Source of the DNA: Rhizobiaceae bacterium
Lineage (GTDB): Bacteria > Pseudomonadota > Alphaproteobacteria > Rhizobiales > Rhizobiaceae
Reading direction: 5' to 3'
DNA: 64,000 nucleotides
NCBI GenBank assembly: GCA_019635755.1
Contig: JAHBYW010000008.1
Coordinates: 1-64,000, forward strand
Made by a program: the position numbers and the translations under genes. The notes below the pieces were generated by a model. That model was not told where the DNA came from, made no database searches, and saw only the letters and a list, made by a program, of their open reading frames with translations. Shown piece after piece: positions 17,980 through 27,745 of the stretch (positions are counted from its first letter, which is position 1; each line of letters opens with the position of its first letter).

Positions 17980-19239
17980 CTATCTCTTGAGGTTCACGAG
18001 GATATCCATCAGGTCCGCGCCGGTCTGGAACACCTTCGAGTTGGCGGTGTAGCTGCGCTGCGACTCGATCATGCTGGTCAGCTCCTCGGCGATGTCGACG
18101 TTGGAGTTCTCCAGCGCGCCCGAGACGACCGAGCCCATGCCGCCCTCGTTGGCGAAGCCGATCTGCAGGTCGCCGGAATCCGCCGACATCGAGAACACGT
18201 TGCCGGGCAGGACGTTCAGGCGGTCGGGGCTCTGCACGTTCGCGATCGGAATGCGGTAGAGCGCCTTGAAGGTGCCGTTCTCGTACTGCGCGTAGATCGT
18301 GCCGTCCTCGGCGATCTGGATGCTGTCGATGCCGCTCGGCGCGTTGCCGTCGACCTTGGCGTTCAGCACGGTGTAGCCCTGGCCCAGCTCGCTCATCTTG
18401 GACAGGTCGATGTCGAGGCTGCCGCCGTTCGGAACCGGCAAGGTGATCCCGGCGGTCGGCGTGGTCAGCTTGCCGGTCGCCGGGTTGAAGGTCAGGGTGA
18501 CCGGGGGCGTGAGCGGGCCGCCGGTGTAGGGGAAGGACGTGCCCGGCGTCGCTGTCGACTGGTCGAACACGGCGACTTCCCAGGTGTTGGCCGCGGTCTT
18601 GGTGTAGTAGACGTCGAGGATCACTTCGCGGCCGACATTGTCGTAGACCACGAGCGACGATTTCGCCGAGTATTCCGCCGTCGCGGCATTGGCGCTGGGC
18701 AGGTTGGCGGGCGCGACGATGGCCGCGTCGACGGGCAGGTTCGCGGTGAACACGCCGCTCGTCGACGGGGTGGCCGTCAGCTCGCTCTGCGTGATCTTCA
18801 CCTCTTCCAGGCCGCCGAACCCGTTGGTGACGGGGCTGGGCGTACCATTGGCGAAATTGTAGCCCATCAGCGTGAAGCCGGCGGCGTTCACGAGGCGGCC
18901 CTGGCCGTCCGGAACGAACGAGCCGGCGCGGGTGAGGAAGGGCCGACCGCTGCCGTCCTGGACGACGAAGAAGCCGTCGCCGTTGATGGCGAGGTCGCTG
19001 GCGGACTGGGTGTAGCGCAGGTCGCCCTGGATGGACGTCGCGTAGCGGACGGAGGTGGTGACGCCGCCGGACGTGTAGTTCCCGGTCGTGCTCGGGATGA
19101 TGAGCGACGAGAATTCCGTGGAGGAGCGCTTGTAGCCCGTCGTGCTGGCGTTGGCGATGTTGTCCGCGACCGTCGAGAGGCGGTTCGCCTGAGCATTCAT
19201 CCCGGACACGCCGGTACGCATCATTCCGTAGAGGCTCAT
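17980..19239 (-). CDS. flgE: Flagellar hook protein FlgE
   Basis: This 419-residue protein polymerises into the hook. The N-terminal rod-family motif is NRLSTVADNIANASTTGYKR (residues 18-37). The middle carries hook beta-domains rich in Thr, Gly and Pro. The end has the C-terminal signature SYTANSKVFQTGADLMDILVNL, with SNVDIAEELTSMIESQ before it. It is the first gene after rem, separated by a 122-base gap that may hold its promoter. Its length is controlled by FliK (20759-22600). Confidence 0.95.
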   Translation of the reverse strand: MSLYGMMRTGVSGMNAQANRLSTVADNIANASTTGYKRSSTEFSSLIIPSTTGNYTSGGVTTSVRYATSIQGDLRYTQSASDLAINGDGFFVVQDGSGRPFLTRAGSFVPDGQGRLVNAAGFTLMGYNFANGTPSPVTNGFGGLEEVKITQSELTATPSTSGVFTANLPVDAAIVAPANLPSANAATAEYSAKSSLVVYDNVGREVILDVYYTKTAANTWEVAVFDQSTATPGTSFPYTGGPLTPPVTLTFNPATGKLTTPTAGITLPVPNGGSLDIDLSKMSELGQGYTVLNAKVDGNAPSGIDSIQIAEDGTIYAQYENGTFKALYRIPIANVQSPDRLNVLPGNVFSMSADSGDLQIGFANEGGMGSVVSGALENSNVDIAEELTSMIESQRSYTANSKVFQTGADLMDILVNLKR

Positions 19240-19361
19240 CGAGCAGTCTCCTCATTGCCTACGCCGAAGGCCTTGAGGTTAGCGTTTTTGACTTGCGCGA
19301 GGCTGGTTTGCGGCATCGGGTTGAAGTCCCGCTGCGGTGCGCCGCTTGCGCGGCAGCACCG

Positions 19362-20033
19362 TCAGTCGATGATCAGCCGGTAGCCGAGGAAGCGCTTGGA
19401 ATCGACTGGGTCATAGCCGAGCCGTTCGCGCAGCTTCTTGCGCAGCTTGGAGATGTGGCTCTCGACCACGTTCTCCTCGACCTCGTCGTCGAACACGCCG
19501 TAGATGGCATTGAAGACCTGGGTCTTGGTTACGCGGCGGCCGCGGTTGTCCGCCAGGAATTCGAGGATGCGACGCTCGCGGCGCGGCAGCGGCAGCGGAC
19601 GGCCGTCGACCTCGGGATCGCGCCCGTCGACGAAGATGCGGAGCGAGCCCACCTCGGTGAAGCGGGCCTCCTCGTGGCCACGGCGGCGGATCGCCGCGAT
19701 GCGCGCGAGGATCTCGCGGATGTGGACCGGCTTGCGGATGACGTCGTCGACGCCGAGGTCGAACAGGCGGAGCGTGTTCTCGAGGGAGTGGTGCTCGCTC
19801 AGCGCGATGACCGGCGCCTTGGTGCGGTCGCGGATCTTCTGCGGGGAGATCGTGTTGGACGGACACTCGCCGATCAGAAAGGCGTGGACGGAGTTCACGT
19901 CCTCGTCCGCGGCGCTTGACACCCATTCCCCGAACTCGCTGGAGCCGAAGCCGGCGCTGGCCACCCCTTCGCGGCCAAAAAGCGAGTAAAAACCTTCCTT
20001 TACGAGCTCGCGCTCGTCCACGATCACTATCAT
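19362..20033 (-). CDS. rem: Rem, OmpR-like flagellar transcription activator with atypical receiver
   Basis: This 223-residue protein has a receiver domain (1-118) and a winged-helix OmpR/PhoB DNA-binding domain (about 125-222, ending [11 protein letters not shown]). In Sinorhizobium meliloti, Rem activates the later class of flagellar and motility genes. D6-E7 and K101 (KP) of the receiver core are present. The beta-3 strand reads A-F-L-I-G55-E56 where phospho-accepting Asp is expected, so phosphorylation at the usual site appears impossible. Rem is therefore likely controlled by its level or by partner binding. It lies between the transglycosylase gene and flgE with gaps of about 200 and 120 bases, suggesting its own promoter. 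Confidence 0.9.
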   Translation of the reverse strand: MIVIVDERELVKEGFYSLFGREGVASAGFGSSEFGEWVSSAADEDVNSVHAFLIGECPSNTISPQKIRDRTKAPVIALSEHHSLENTLRLFDLGVDDVIRKPVHIREILARIAAIRRRGHEEARFTEVGSLRIFVDGRDPEVDGRPLPLPRRERRILEFLADNRGRRVTKTQVFNAIYGVFDDEVEENVVESHISKLRKKLRERLGYDPVDSKRFLGYRLIID

Positions 20034-20238
20034 TCGGCCCGCCCCTCCGAATCAGTCTATTTTGTTCGGTGCCTAAGGCGTAACCGGTCGCCGGATTCCT
20101 GACCAACCGCTACTTCTTGGGGGTGCTTTATGGGGATCGGCTGTGCGCTCTGGTTGCGCCGGTTGCGCGCCGGTCCGGGCGGTCGCGAAGGTCCGCGCCG
20201 CCACTGCCGGAGGCGGAAAGCCGTTGAATCGCGGGCGC

Positions 20239-20829
20239 TTACTCGTTGCAGAAGGTCTGGGCGTTGCGGGTCCAGCGGCCGAAGCCGGTGGCGACCATGT
20301 TCGCGATCACTCGGCAGACATAGCGCTTCTGCGCGGGATCGTTGTCAGGCCCCGCGTGATAGCGCGCGACCGCCATCGACCACGTGTCGTGACGTCTTTT
20401 CAGGTCGACGAGGAAGCGCGCCGCGTAGTCTACATTTAGACGGGGGTTCAACATCTCGTTTACACTGCGGAATTGGTCGCCATGGTAGTGCTGGTTGATC
20501 TGCATGCAGCCGATGTCGATCAGCTTGGCGCCCTTGCGGCGTGCCTTCTCGATCGCCGCGACCGCCGCCTGCGGGGTGGCCGGAAACAGCGTCTTTCCCT
20601 CGATATTCAGGGCGTTCGGCTGGAGGCTGCCCTTGCGACCAGTCTCGGTCAGGCCGACCGCGTAGAGAATGCCGACGGGCACGTCGTACAGCTCCGCGGC
20701 GCGCACGATCTCCGGCTCGCAGGGGTTCGTCGCCGCCGCGGCGGCCGAAACCAAGCCACTATATATAGAGACCGCTGCCAGTGTTGCCCGGACCAGCCGG
20801 AGCGCTCGTCTCACGTCGATTGCCGCCAT
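20239..20829 (-). CDS. Flagellum-associated lytic transglycosylase (SLT domain)
   Basis: This 196-residue protein has a signal peptide (basic N-terminus, LVRATLAAVSIYSGLVS core, AAAAA cleavage) and an SLT domain. The catalytic glutamate is in GLTETGRKGSLQPNALN, with the ID-I-G-C-M-Q-I-N-Q-H-Y-H motif and AVARYHAGPDN downstream. It should cut peptidoglycan in the periplasm so the rod can pass, supplying the function missing from the FlgJ-like protein. The ATG at 20829 overlaps the end of fliK by 71 bases but has a strong GGGGAGGGAA ribosome-binding site eight bases upstream. A GTG at 20814 is an alternative. Four cysteines may form disulfides. Confidence 0.87.
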   Translation of the reverse strand: MAAIDVRRALRLVRATLAAVSIYSGLVSAAAAATNPCEPEIVRAAELYDVPVGILYAVGLTETGRKGSLQPNALNIEGKTLFPATPQAAVAAIEKARRKGAKLIDIGCMQINQHYHGDQFRSVNEMLNPRLNVDYAARFLVDLKRRHDTWSMAVARYHAGPDNDPAQKRYVCRVIANMVATGFGRWTRNAQTFCNE

Positions 20830-22600
20830 TGTCGCGTTCCCTCCCCGAGCCCTGGTTGCCGGCCCGGCCGTTGTCGCCGGACGAATTCCAAGACTGGAAG
20901 TTCGAATTGTCACGGTTGAAACCACCGCCCGAGCCGCCGCCGATATCGGCACGGGTGGCCGCGTTCGCGGTCAGCTGAGGTTGCTGCACCGACACCTGAT
21001 CGACCTCGAAGCCCAGTGCCCTGAGCGACCGCGCGATGGTCTCCTTGTCGACGGCGAGCCGCTGATACGCCTCGGGGTTGTCGACCTGCAGCTCAACCGA
21101 CAGTTGTTCTCCCTCGAAGCGCATCTGCGCCGTCACCATGCCAAGCTCGACGGGATTGAGCTGGACTTTCAGCGTCTGGACCGCGCCGCCATTGGCGGAC
21201 GACATGCGGATGAGCGTCTGCGCCAGCGTTTCCACCCTCGGACGCAGGGCAGCATCGCCCGAGATGGCCGCGACGATGGCCGATGCGTTCTGGCTGGGCG
21301 GTGGGGTCGGCGCGGAGGCCGCCTGGGTGTCCACGCCGGTCGGGGCCGACCGCGCCTGGGCGGCATCGATGCGACGCGCCTCGGGCGCGGCTGCTTGCGC
21401 CGGCCGGCTGGTGGTGTCGGATCCGGTGTCAGGTTGCGAGGCCGCTACCATCTCGCGATTCACTGGAGCCGGCTGCGTCGCCTGGCGAGGGTCGGCGGCC
21501 GGCTGGTCTCCCGCCGTGCGGCTTGCAGGCGAGATGGCGGCGGACGTCTTCGGCGCCGCGGCGTCGCCCGGCCGGACGGCCGGCTCCGCGTCCGACGGGA
21601 TGGTTGCCCTCGGCTCGCCGCCGCTGTCGACGATGTCTGTGGGCTTGGTAGCAGACGCACCCGGGGCCGTGGGCACGGCCTGGGCGATCGCCGCGGCCTG
21701 GATGACGGCCGCGGCCTGCACGGTGACCGGTCCCGGCATAGCGGCGGCCGGTCCGGACTGTGCGACCGATGCGGCCTGCATGATTCGCGCGGCCTCCGCC
21801 ACGGGCGCCGCCGGGGCAGCGGCCGACCGTGCCGGGGCCGTCGCCTGGCCGGCGTCGACCCTCGCCATCGGCGCGTCGTCGGGCCGTGCGCTGGAGGCAG
21901 CCGGCGCCGGTGCGGCCCGCTGAGCGGGCACGTCGGGAGCGTCGACCGGCGTGGCGGTCCGCAGCGGGTCCGCGTCCGGTGCCGAGGACGTTGCGGGTGC
22001 TGCCTGCGACGTCGCCGGAGCATCTGCCATGTCCGCCGACTCTCCCGGAGCGCTGTCCGACCTCGCGACGGGTGTGTTGCTCCGCGCCGGCGTCGGAGCC
22101 TCGCTCTGCGTCCCGCCGCGCCGGAGCATATCGAGCGCGGCGGTGAACTGGATGATCGCGTCGCTGGCGGCCGGTGGGACCTGGACCTGCGTGTCGTCCT
22201 CGTCGCTTTCCGAAGCCGCGGGCTCGGCGTCGTCGGCGTCGGCGATCTTGCGCGCGTCGGCGGCCCTGTCGTCGCGGCCGATCACGATCCGCACGCCGGC
22301 CTCGCGCGTCACATGCGTCTCGCGCGTTTCGCGTGTCGGCGCCGGCTTGCGTGCTTCCGTGGTGGTCTCGGTGACGGCGACGGGCGCCGCGACCTCGCCG
22401 TCGGTCGTCTGCGGCTTCTGCCATCGCGTCTTGACGCCCTCAGGCATGCCGAGGCCGTCGTCCTTCTTGCCCTTGCCGGCCCCCGCGGCGCGAAGCATGT
22501 CGCCGAAGGCCGGGACGGTGCCATTCCCGGGACCCTTCGCGGCGGCGGCCTTGGGCGACAGAAGCGCGAGCACGCCGGCTTGCTTCACGGCCTCGGTCAT
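20759..22600 (-). CDS. fliK: Flagellar hook-length control protein FliK (rhizobial MotD)
   Basis: This 613-residue protein is the secreted molecular ruler of the hook and a substrate-specificity switch acting on FlhB. Residues 40-430 are low-complexity Ala/Pro/Thr/Asp sequence, expected for an extended ruler. The conserved C-terminal Flg_hook domain runs from about residue 465, with GAVQTLKVQLNPVELGMVTA, then LQVDNPEAYQRLA and SLRALGFEVDQVSVQ. The last 70 residues are Gly/Asn/Arg-rich. In Sinorhizobium the orthologue was first called MotD. The start overlaps the motC stop by four bases and its 3' end overlaps the transglycosylase gene. Confidence 0.9.
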   Translation of the reverse strand: MTEAVKQAGVLALLSPKAAAAKGPGNGTVPAFGDMLRAAGAGKGKKDDGLGMPEGVKTRWQKPQTTDGEVAAPVAVTETTTEARKPAPTRETRETHVTREAGVRIVIGRDDRAADARKIADADDAEPAASESDEDDTQVQVPPAASDAIIQFTAALDMLRRGGTQSEAPTPARSNTPVARSDSAPGESADMADAPATSQAAPATSSAPDADPLRTATPVDAPDVPAQRAAPAPAASSARPDDAPMARVDAGQATAPARSAAAPAAPVAEAARIMQAASVAQSGPAAAMPGPVTVQAAAVIQAAAIAQAVPTAPGASATKPTDIVDSGGEPRATIPSDAEPAVRPGDAAAPKTSAAISPASRTAGDQPAADPRQATQPAPVNREMVAASQPDTGSDTTSRPAQAAAPEARRIDAAQARSAPTGVDTQAASAPTPPPSQNASAIVAAISGDAALRPRVETLAQTLIRMSSANGGAVQTLKVQLNPVELGMVTAQMRFEGEQLSVELQVDNPEAYQRLAVDKETIARSLRALGFEVDQVSVQQPQLTANAATRADIGGGSGGGFNRDNSNFQSWNSSGDNGRAGNQGSGRERDNGGNRRETSAPAGPGNTGSGLYI

Positions 22601-23889
22601 TTCGTTTCTCCAAGCAACTTGTCGATTTCCTCGAGCTTCTTGCGCGCGTCGCCGACCAGCGCGACGGCGTCCGGGTCCGCCGGCGCTTCGGCCGCTGCCG
22701 GCTCCGCGACAGCGGCGTCGGCTGCATGGGCGTCTGTTGCCGGCAGCGGCTCGCCTTCGGGGACGAGGCCGGCCTCGTCGATCTCCGCCTCCGACGGCGC
22801 GCCGGCGACTGCAGGGGGGGCAACGGCCGCCGCGGCCGCCGACGCCGGCGTGCTGGTCACCTCCGTGGCCATCGCCTCGGCCGCCTCGAGCAGCAGGCGG
22901 TCGTTCGCCGACAGCAGCTTGCGGTCGATCTTGGCCAGGCGCTGCGCCGTCTCGGCCACCGTCTCCGAGGTTACAGCCGCGAGCGAGGCGTAGAGTTCGG
23001 CCCGGGGATCGCCATCAGGTCCAAACCCGGCAACCTTGATCTCCTCCGCCGCCTTGGAGGCGAAGGCGGCGAGTTCGGCGTTTCCGTCGATGGCGCCGCG
23101 CCGCGCCAGGCGGAGGTAGATGGTCTTCTGCTGAGCCGGTTCCATCTTCGACACCACATCGGCCAGTTCGACCCGGTCCATGTCCGCCCCCAGCTGGATG
23201 ACGCCGGCGACGAACGCGTCAGCGAACTGGCTGGCATAGGGCGAGGCCAGGAAACGGCGGACGTAGGCTTCCGAGGCCCGGATGAAGCGCTTGGCATCGG
23301 CAGCGCTCGCGGCAAGGGAGATCGACCTGCGCAGCGCCGCTTCCTCGACAAGCGTGCCGGGCGCCAGCAGCCGTGCCTCGTCGAAGAGGACGAAGGCAGT
23401 CTCGGCATCGTCGATCGCGTTCACCGAACCCTTGACCAGCGCGAAGAACGCCCCGAGTTCGGGCGCGATCGCCATGGGGTCGACGTCGTCCAGCACCGCT
23501 TTCGCGGATTTGCGGTTGCCGCGCAGGTAGTTGAGGATGCCGATGCCGAGCGCGCGGTTCGTCTCGTCCAGATGGATGCGTGCCAGCGCGACCTCGATCG
23601 TGCGCGGATTGCCGCCGCTCATGGCGTAGACGAGCATCGCGCGGAAGTTGCGCAGGTCGTTGTAGTCTTCCGATTCCGTGTCCTGGAACCGCTGGTCGAT
23701 CATCTGCAGCAGCTTGCGCTGCATCGGGATCGCCGCATGGTCGCCGGCGGCGATGCGGTCCTGCACGAGCTGCAGCGAGCGCACCATCTGGTAGGGCGCG
23801 AGCGCGTTGCCCGTCTCGGCATGCGCCGGCGCCATGCCGATGCACGCGGCTGCCGCCGCCAGGGCGATGAACCGCCTGCCCAGCGTCAT
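22597..23889 (-). CDS. motC: Periplasmic motor protein MotC
   Basis: This 430-residue protein has a signal peptide (M-T-L-G-R-R, then [12 protein letters not shown], cleavage after A-H-A) and a long helical, repeat-like periplasmic domain. In Sinorhizobium, MotC interacts with MotB in the periplasm and is needed for rotation; MotE is its chaperone. Between about residues 335 and 410 is an Ala/Glu/Pro-rich low-complexity linker, and the end is a charged helix ([17 protein letters not shown]). Overlaps of four bases with motB upstream and fliK downstream show translational coupling. Lineage restriction to Rhizobiales-type flagella supports the call. Confidence 0.9.
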   Translation of the reverse strand: MTLGRRFIALAAAAACIGMAPAHAETGNALAPYQMVRSLQLVQDRIAAGDHAAIPMQRKLLQMIDQRFQDTESEDYNDLRNFRAMLVYAMSGGNPRTIEVALARIHLDETNRALGIGILNYLRGNRKSAKAVLDDVDPMAIAPELGAFFALVKGSVNAIDDAETAFVLFDEARLLAPGTLVEEAALRRSISLAASAADAKRFIRASEAYVRRFLASPYASQFADAFVAGVIQLGADMDRVELADVVSKMEPAQQKTIYLRLARRGAIDGNAELAAFASKAAEEIKVAGFGPDGDPRAELYASLAAVTSETVAETAQRLAKIDRKLLSANDRLLLEAAEAMATEVTSTPASAAAAAVAPPAVAGAPSEAEIDEAGLVPEGEPLPATDAHAADAAVAEPAAAEAPADPDAVALVGDARKKLEEIDKLLGETK

Positions 23890-25316
23890 CCGCCGACCTC
23901 GAGCAGTATCTCGATACGCCGGTTCGTCGCCGAGAACGGGTCTTCCTTGTTCTTCAGGCGACGGTCCGCGAATCCGGCGACCTCAACCATGCGCTTCTCG
24001 TCGAGACCGGCGCGCGCCAGCATGTAGTAGGCCGAGTGTGCGCGGGCGGTGGAGAGCCGCCAGTTGTCGTAGTTGCGATTGCGGAACGGCCGGGCGTCGG
24101 TGTGTCCGTTGATGGTCACGTTGCCGGTTCGGGTGCCGATGACCTTGGCGATCTTCTCCATCGCCAGCACCAATTCGCGATGCGGCACGGCCGAGCCCAG
24201 CTCGAACATGCCGAAATCGAACTCCTCGGTGACCGAAATCGTCACTCCATTGTCCGTTGGAACGACGGTGATGCCGTCGTCGAGCGTGCCGCCCTTGCCC
24301 AGCGCCTCGGCAAGTTCGCGCTTGATCTGCTTGGCTTCCTCGATCGCCGCGTCGCTCGGGCCGCCTGCCGGCTTGTCGGCGTCGCCGGTCTTCGCTTCGC
24401 CGGCCTTTGCCTCGCCCGATTTGGCCTCGCCCGCCTTGGCCTCGCCGGCGGTCGCGTCTCCCGACTTCGCCTCTCCCGCCTTGGCTTCACCGGCCTTGGC
24501 CTCGCCGGCCGGCGCTTCGCCGGGCTTGGCCTCGCCGGTCTTCGCCTCGCCCGTCGGGGCGCGACCCGGGTCCTCGGTCTTGTCACCCTGGACGACGGCG
24601 ATAACCTCTTCCATCTTGGTCGCGCCTTCGGCGTCGGCCTGGATCATCGCCTCGACCGGATCGGGCCCCGCGGGTGCCGCGGTCTCCGGCTTCGGCGCGC
24701 CGGCCATAGGGTTCGACGGATCTGCGACGTCGTCCGGCTGCGTCCAGAAATCGGGCGCGAACGGATCGCGGTAGGACTCGCCGCCGGACGCGCCGGTCGC
24801 CGGACCGGCCTCGCTGGCGCCGCCCTCGCCCTTCTCGCTCATGTTGGCCTTGGCGCCGGTGTCGGCGACGATCTCGGCCAGCACGGCATAGGGATCGGCG
24901 AATAGGTACTGGTCGGAATAGTCTAGGTCCTTCACGGCCTCGTCGGAGCTGCGCTTCTTCTCCGGGCCGGCATTGGCGCGACCGTAGGTCCCGGCCTTGG
25001 AATCCGGCGCCTGCGGATTGTCGGCCTCGGTGCCGACGGCGTTCGGCCCGTCGCCGATGTCCTCCAGCCCCTTCCGGCTCGAATTGCGGTCGATGAGCTT
25101 GACGGGATTGAAGTAGCTCGCCACCGCGGCCTTGGTCTGCTCGTTGGCGGCGTTGATCAGCCACATGACCAGGAAGAAGCACATCATCGCGGTCATGAAG
25201 TCGGCGAAGGCGATCTTCCAGACGCCGCCGTGATGGCCGTCCTCATGATCGCCGCCGCCGTGGCGGACGATGATGATCTCGTGATGGTGGCCCTGCGCGT
25301 CGGTAATGCTGCTCAC
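23886..25316 (-). CDS. motB: Flagellar stator protein MotB with GEAK-repeat linker
   Basis: This 476-residue protein is the peptidoglycan-anchored stator subunit paired with MotA. The N-terminus is His-rich, then [20 protein letters not shown] (33-52) forms the single membrane helix with proton-carrying D39. An OmpA-like domain (about 365-470) contains [20 protein letters not shown]-type sequence and ends [11 protein letters not shown]. Between them, residues 256-315 are twelve tandem pentapeptides based on GEAKA, which is unusual. The protein is well above the 250-350 residues common for MotB, although rhizobial forms are longer. It overlaps the FliH-like gene and motC by four bases each. 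Confidence 0.94.
   Translation of the reverse strand: MSSITDAQGHHHEIIIVRHGGGDHEDGHHGGVWKIAFADFMTAMMCFFLVMWLINAANEQTKAAVASYFNPVKLIDRNSSRKGLEDIGDGPNAVGTEADNPQAPDSKAGTYGRANAGPEKKRSSDEAVKDLDYSDQYLFADPYAVLAEIVADTGAKANMSEKGEGGASEAGPATGASGGESYRDPFAPDFWTQPDDVADPSNPMAGAPKPETAAPAGPDPVEAMIQADAEGATKMEEVIAVVQGDKTEDPGRAPTGEAKTGEAKPGEAPAGEAKAGEAKAGEAKSGDATAGEAKAGEAKSGEAKAGEAKTGDADKPAGGPSDAAIEEAKQIKRELAEALGKGGTLDDGITVVPTDNGVTISVTEEFDFGMFELGSAVPHRELVLAMEKIAKVIGTRTGNVTINGHTDARPFRNRNYDNWRLSTARAHSAYYMLARAGLDEKRMVEVAGFADRRLKNKEDPFSATNRRIEILLEVGG
24372..24551 (-). repeat. Tandem 15-bp repeat coding for (GEAKx)12 in MotB
   Basis: Twelve in-frame 15-base units encode pentapeptides such as [20 protein letters not shown] and the variants GEAPA, GDATA and GDADK. 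The third codon positions differ between units (for example gcctcgccg, gcttcgccg, gcctctccc on the plus strand), so the array is not a recent slippage product throughout. Confidence 0.9.
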
Positions 25317-25933
25317 GCCACCACCTCACCGACAACGGCGGTCCATTCGGCCAGCCGTGTCTCGAACAGGTTGCCGTCGATGTCGACGGACAGATCGATG
25401 CCGGCGCCCTCGCGGTAATCGAAACCCGCAGCGCGCGGGCCGACAGCGGCGCTCAGCGCCTCGAACAGCGACTGCGGGCCCGTGACACGGACCCGGACCG
25501 CGTCGGTGTCGTCAAGCGCGTTCCTGATCGCCCTGGCCAGGGCGTCGATCGAACGACGCTGAAGGTCGTCGCTCGCCATGCCGGCAAGCATGCGTGCGAC
25601 CGCTCCGGTCGTCAGTTCCATCAGCCGCGATTCGACCTCGGCGAGCCGGGAGGCGATCAGGTCGACGGCCTTCTTTCCGAGCTCGGTGCGCAGTTCCTTG
25701 AGCGCGGCGGCATGGTTCTCGCGCTCGGCCTGGAGTGTGTTCTCGTAGACAGCCGAAAGGCGCTGCGTGACCGTGGTCTCGACCTTCTCGACCTCGGCCG
25801 CGACGATGCTGTCGATGTCGATCGTCGGCGGCGAGGGGGGTGGCACCTCGATCGGTGCCGGCGGCCGTTCGACCGGCGCCTTCGGCGGCGGGCCGAAGTC
25901 GCGCAGCGCGTCGGCCAGTGCCAGCATGGGCAT
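25313..25933 (-). CDS. fliH: FliH-like flagellar export regulator
   Basis: This 206-residue protein has a Pro-rich N-terminus (residues 13-40) and a long charged helix (about 45-120, with [20 protein letters not shown]). The C-terminal domain ends [21 protein letters not shown], which resembles the FliH/SctL end domain that binds FliI. FliH regulates the export ATPase in the cytoplasm. No other fliH candidate is in the window. I chose the ATG at 25933 because it overlaps the fliF stop (TGATG); the longer frame from 25957 lies inside fliF. The stop overlaps motB by four bases. The family is poorly conserved, so context carries much of the weight. Confidence 0.65.
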   Translation of the reverse strand: MPMLALADALRDFGPPPKAPVERPPAPIEVPPPSPPTIDIDSIVAAEVEKVETTVTQRLSAVYENTLQAERENHAAALKELRTELGKKAVDLIASRLAEVESRLMELTTGAVARMLAGMASDDLQRRSIDALARAIRNALDDTDAVRVRVTGPQSLFEALSAAVGPRAAGFDYREGAGIDLSVDIDGNLFETRLAEWTAVVGEVVA

Positions 25934-27573
25934 CAGGCGGCCTCCGGCGCCGTCCACTTGCGCAGGATTTGCGCCGTGCGTTCCTCATTGAGGTCGACCA
26001 TTCGCGCCAGGCGGTCCTGCGGCGCCGGCCGCAGCTTCTGCCGGAGGTCGTCGAGCGGCGTGTTCGTCGGCAGCCCCGTTGCCGTAATCCCCTCGGCGGT
26101 GACCTGCGGCATCGAGCCGTCGGGATTGGGCAGCGACCGCTGCACTTCCTCGAAGCTCGGGCTGGGCAGCGCCGGCGTCTCGGGGCGGGTGACGGCCGCG
26201 ACCATGGGCTTCAGCCCGAACCAGGTCACCAGGAAGACGACGACGATGAAGGCGGCGGCGTTGATGATCGTGCCGGTGTGCTGGCTGATGCCGTCCATGA
26301 AGCCCGGCGCCGCGATCTCGACGCCGTCCAGCCCGTCGATGAACTCGACTGCCGACACGCTGATCACGTCGCCACGCGTCTCGTTGAAACCCGTGGCTGA
26401 GGCCACGACCTTCTGGATTTCGTCGATGCGCGCCTTGAACTGCTCCGGGGTGGCGCCTGCGCCGAGGATGGTCGCAAGCCGCTGCTGGTTCACGACCACG
26501 GCGACCGACATCTTGGTGACCGTGTAGCCGTTCGAGACCGTGGCAATGCGCTTGGAGTTGATCTCGTAGTTGGTGATTTCTTCCTTGCGTTCGTTCTCCG
26601 CCGAGGATTCCGGACCGTTGGAACCGCCGGTATCGGCTTCGGGCAGGTTCTGCTCGACCGTCGCCGGCGCGGCGGAAGCCCGCTGGTTGGAGGTCTCGTT
26701 GGAGCGGACGATCTGGGTCGACCGCTCGACTCGGGACTCGGGGTCGAAGATCGTCTCCTCGGTCTGGCGGGTGTCGGTGTTGACGTCTGCCTTGACCGAG
26801 GCGCGGAAATTGTCGGGCCCGAGATAGGGCGTCAGCGCGCGGCGGATGTTGTCCTCGATCTGCGTCTCGACAGTGCGCTCGATGCCGATCGAGCGGCTGG
26901 CGCTGGTGTTGTTCGGGTCGTCGCCGGCGGCCAGCAGGTTGCCGTTGGCGTCCAGGACGGTAACCTTGTCGACGTTCAGCCCAGGCACCGCGGCGGCGAC
27001 GAGGTAGCGGATCGACATCGCGTTCTTTTCGGCGTCGATGCCCGACGAGCGGATGACCACGGAGGCGGTCGGCTCCTGCTCCTCGCGGCGGAAGTTGGCG
27101 CGCTCGGCCATGACGATGTGGACGCGCGCCGCCTTGATGCCGGCGATCGACTGGATGGTGCGGGCGATTTCGCCCTCCAGCGCGCGCACGCGGGTGACCT
27201 GCTGCATGAACGAGGTCAGGCCGAGCGATCCGACATTGTCGAAGAGCTCGTAGCCGGCATTGGCGCTGGTCGGCAGGCCCTTCTCGGCCAGCAGCATGCG
27301 CGCCTTGGCGGTCGTGCCGGCCGCGACCAGCACCGTCGTGCCGTCTGACGCGACGTCGAAGTCGATGCCGGATTCCGACAGCACCAGGCCGATCTGGTTC
27401 ACGTCGCTGCGCTCCAGCCCGACATAGAGCGTCTCGAAGGCCGGCCGGTTCAGATAGACCGAGGCGACGCCGATGATGACCAGGACGAGTGCGCCGACGC
27501 CGCCCATTATGGCGAGGCGCGTCGGCCCGAACTCCCTGAGATTGGCCAGGATCTGCTGGATCTGCTGCGGCAA
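25933..27573 (-). CDS. fliF: Flagellar MS-ring protein FliF
   Basis: This 546-residue membrane protein forms the MS ring. Two membrane helices are seen, near residues 21-43 (TRLAIMGGVGALVLVIIGVA) and about 430-452 (TGTIINAAAFIVVVFLVTWF). Between them are the ring-building motifs, including YELFDNVGSLGLTSFMQQV-type and ARVHIVMAERANFRREEQEP sequence. The cytoplasmic C-terminus binds FliG. It opens a fliF-fliH-motB-motC-fliK-transglycosylase operon 172 bases upstream-facing from the second flagellin gene's terminator. fliG lies far away at 43211 on the other strand. Confidence 0.95.
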   Translation of the reverse strand: MPQQIQQILANLREFGPTRLAIMGGVGALVLVIIGVASVYLNRPAFETLYVGLERSDVNQIGLVLSESGIDFDVASDGTTVLVAAGTTAKARMLLAEKGLPTSANAGYELFDNVGSLGLTSFMQQVTRVRALEGEIARTIQSIAGIKAARVHIVMAERANFRREEQEPTASVVIRSSGIDAEKNAMSIRYLVAAAVPGLNVDKVTVLDANGNLLAAGDDPNNTSASRSIGIERTVETQIEDNIRRALTPYLGPDNFRASVKADVNTDTRQTEETIFDPESRVERSTQIVRSNETSNQRASAAPATVEQNLPEADTGGSNGPESSAENERKEEITNYEINSKRIATVSNGYTVTKMSVAVVVNQQRLATILGAGATPEQFKARIDEIQKVVASATGFNETRGDVISVSAVEFIDGLDGVEIAAPGFMDGISQHTGTIINAAAFIVVVFLVTWFGLKPMVAAVTRPETPALPSPSFEEVQRSLPNPDGSMPQVTAEGITATGLPTNTPLDDLRQKLRPAPQDRLARMVDLNEERTAQILRKWTAPEAA

Positions 27574-27628
27574 GGCGTGGAACTCCCGAGACTGGGGCTC
27601 CCGCAGAGTAGGAAGCGAAGCTTGTGCG

Positions 27629-27670
27629 AAAATGTAATCGGGCCGCGCAGGGCTCCCCGCGCGACCCGAT
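27629..27670 (-). terminator. Terminator of the second flagellin gene
   Basis: A 12-bp stem with one G-T pair (27659-27670 with 27637-27648) is followed on the minus strand by TACATTTT. It lies about 75 bases after the flagellin stop, behind another imperfect dyad at 27677-27721. Confidence 0.65.
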
Positions 27671-27745
27671 CTGTTTCCCTGGACCTGCCCGAAAGGTCGG
27701 CGACCCTTCGGGACAGGCCAGGAAGGCCCGTCCCGGCCGAATGGG

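Noticed and set aside
20669-22993. Plus-strand open frame of over 770 codons opposite fliK
   Set aside because: It arises from the Ala/Pro/Thr-rich FliK coding bias; the translation is Arg/Gly-rich noise.
24372-24551. Short regular repeats that could look like a CRISPR array
   Set aside because: The 15-base units are contiguous, in frame, lack spacers and encode the MotB pentapeptides.
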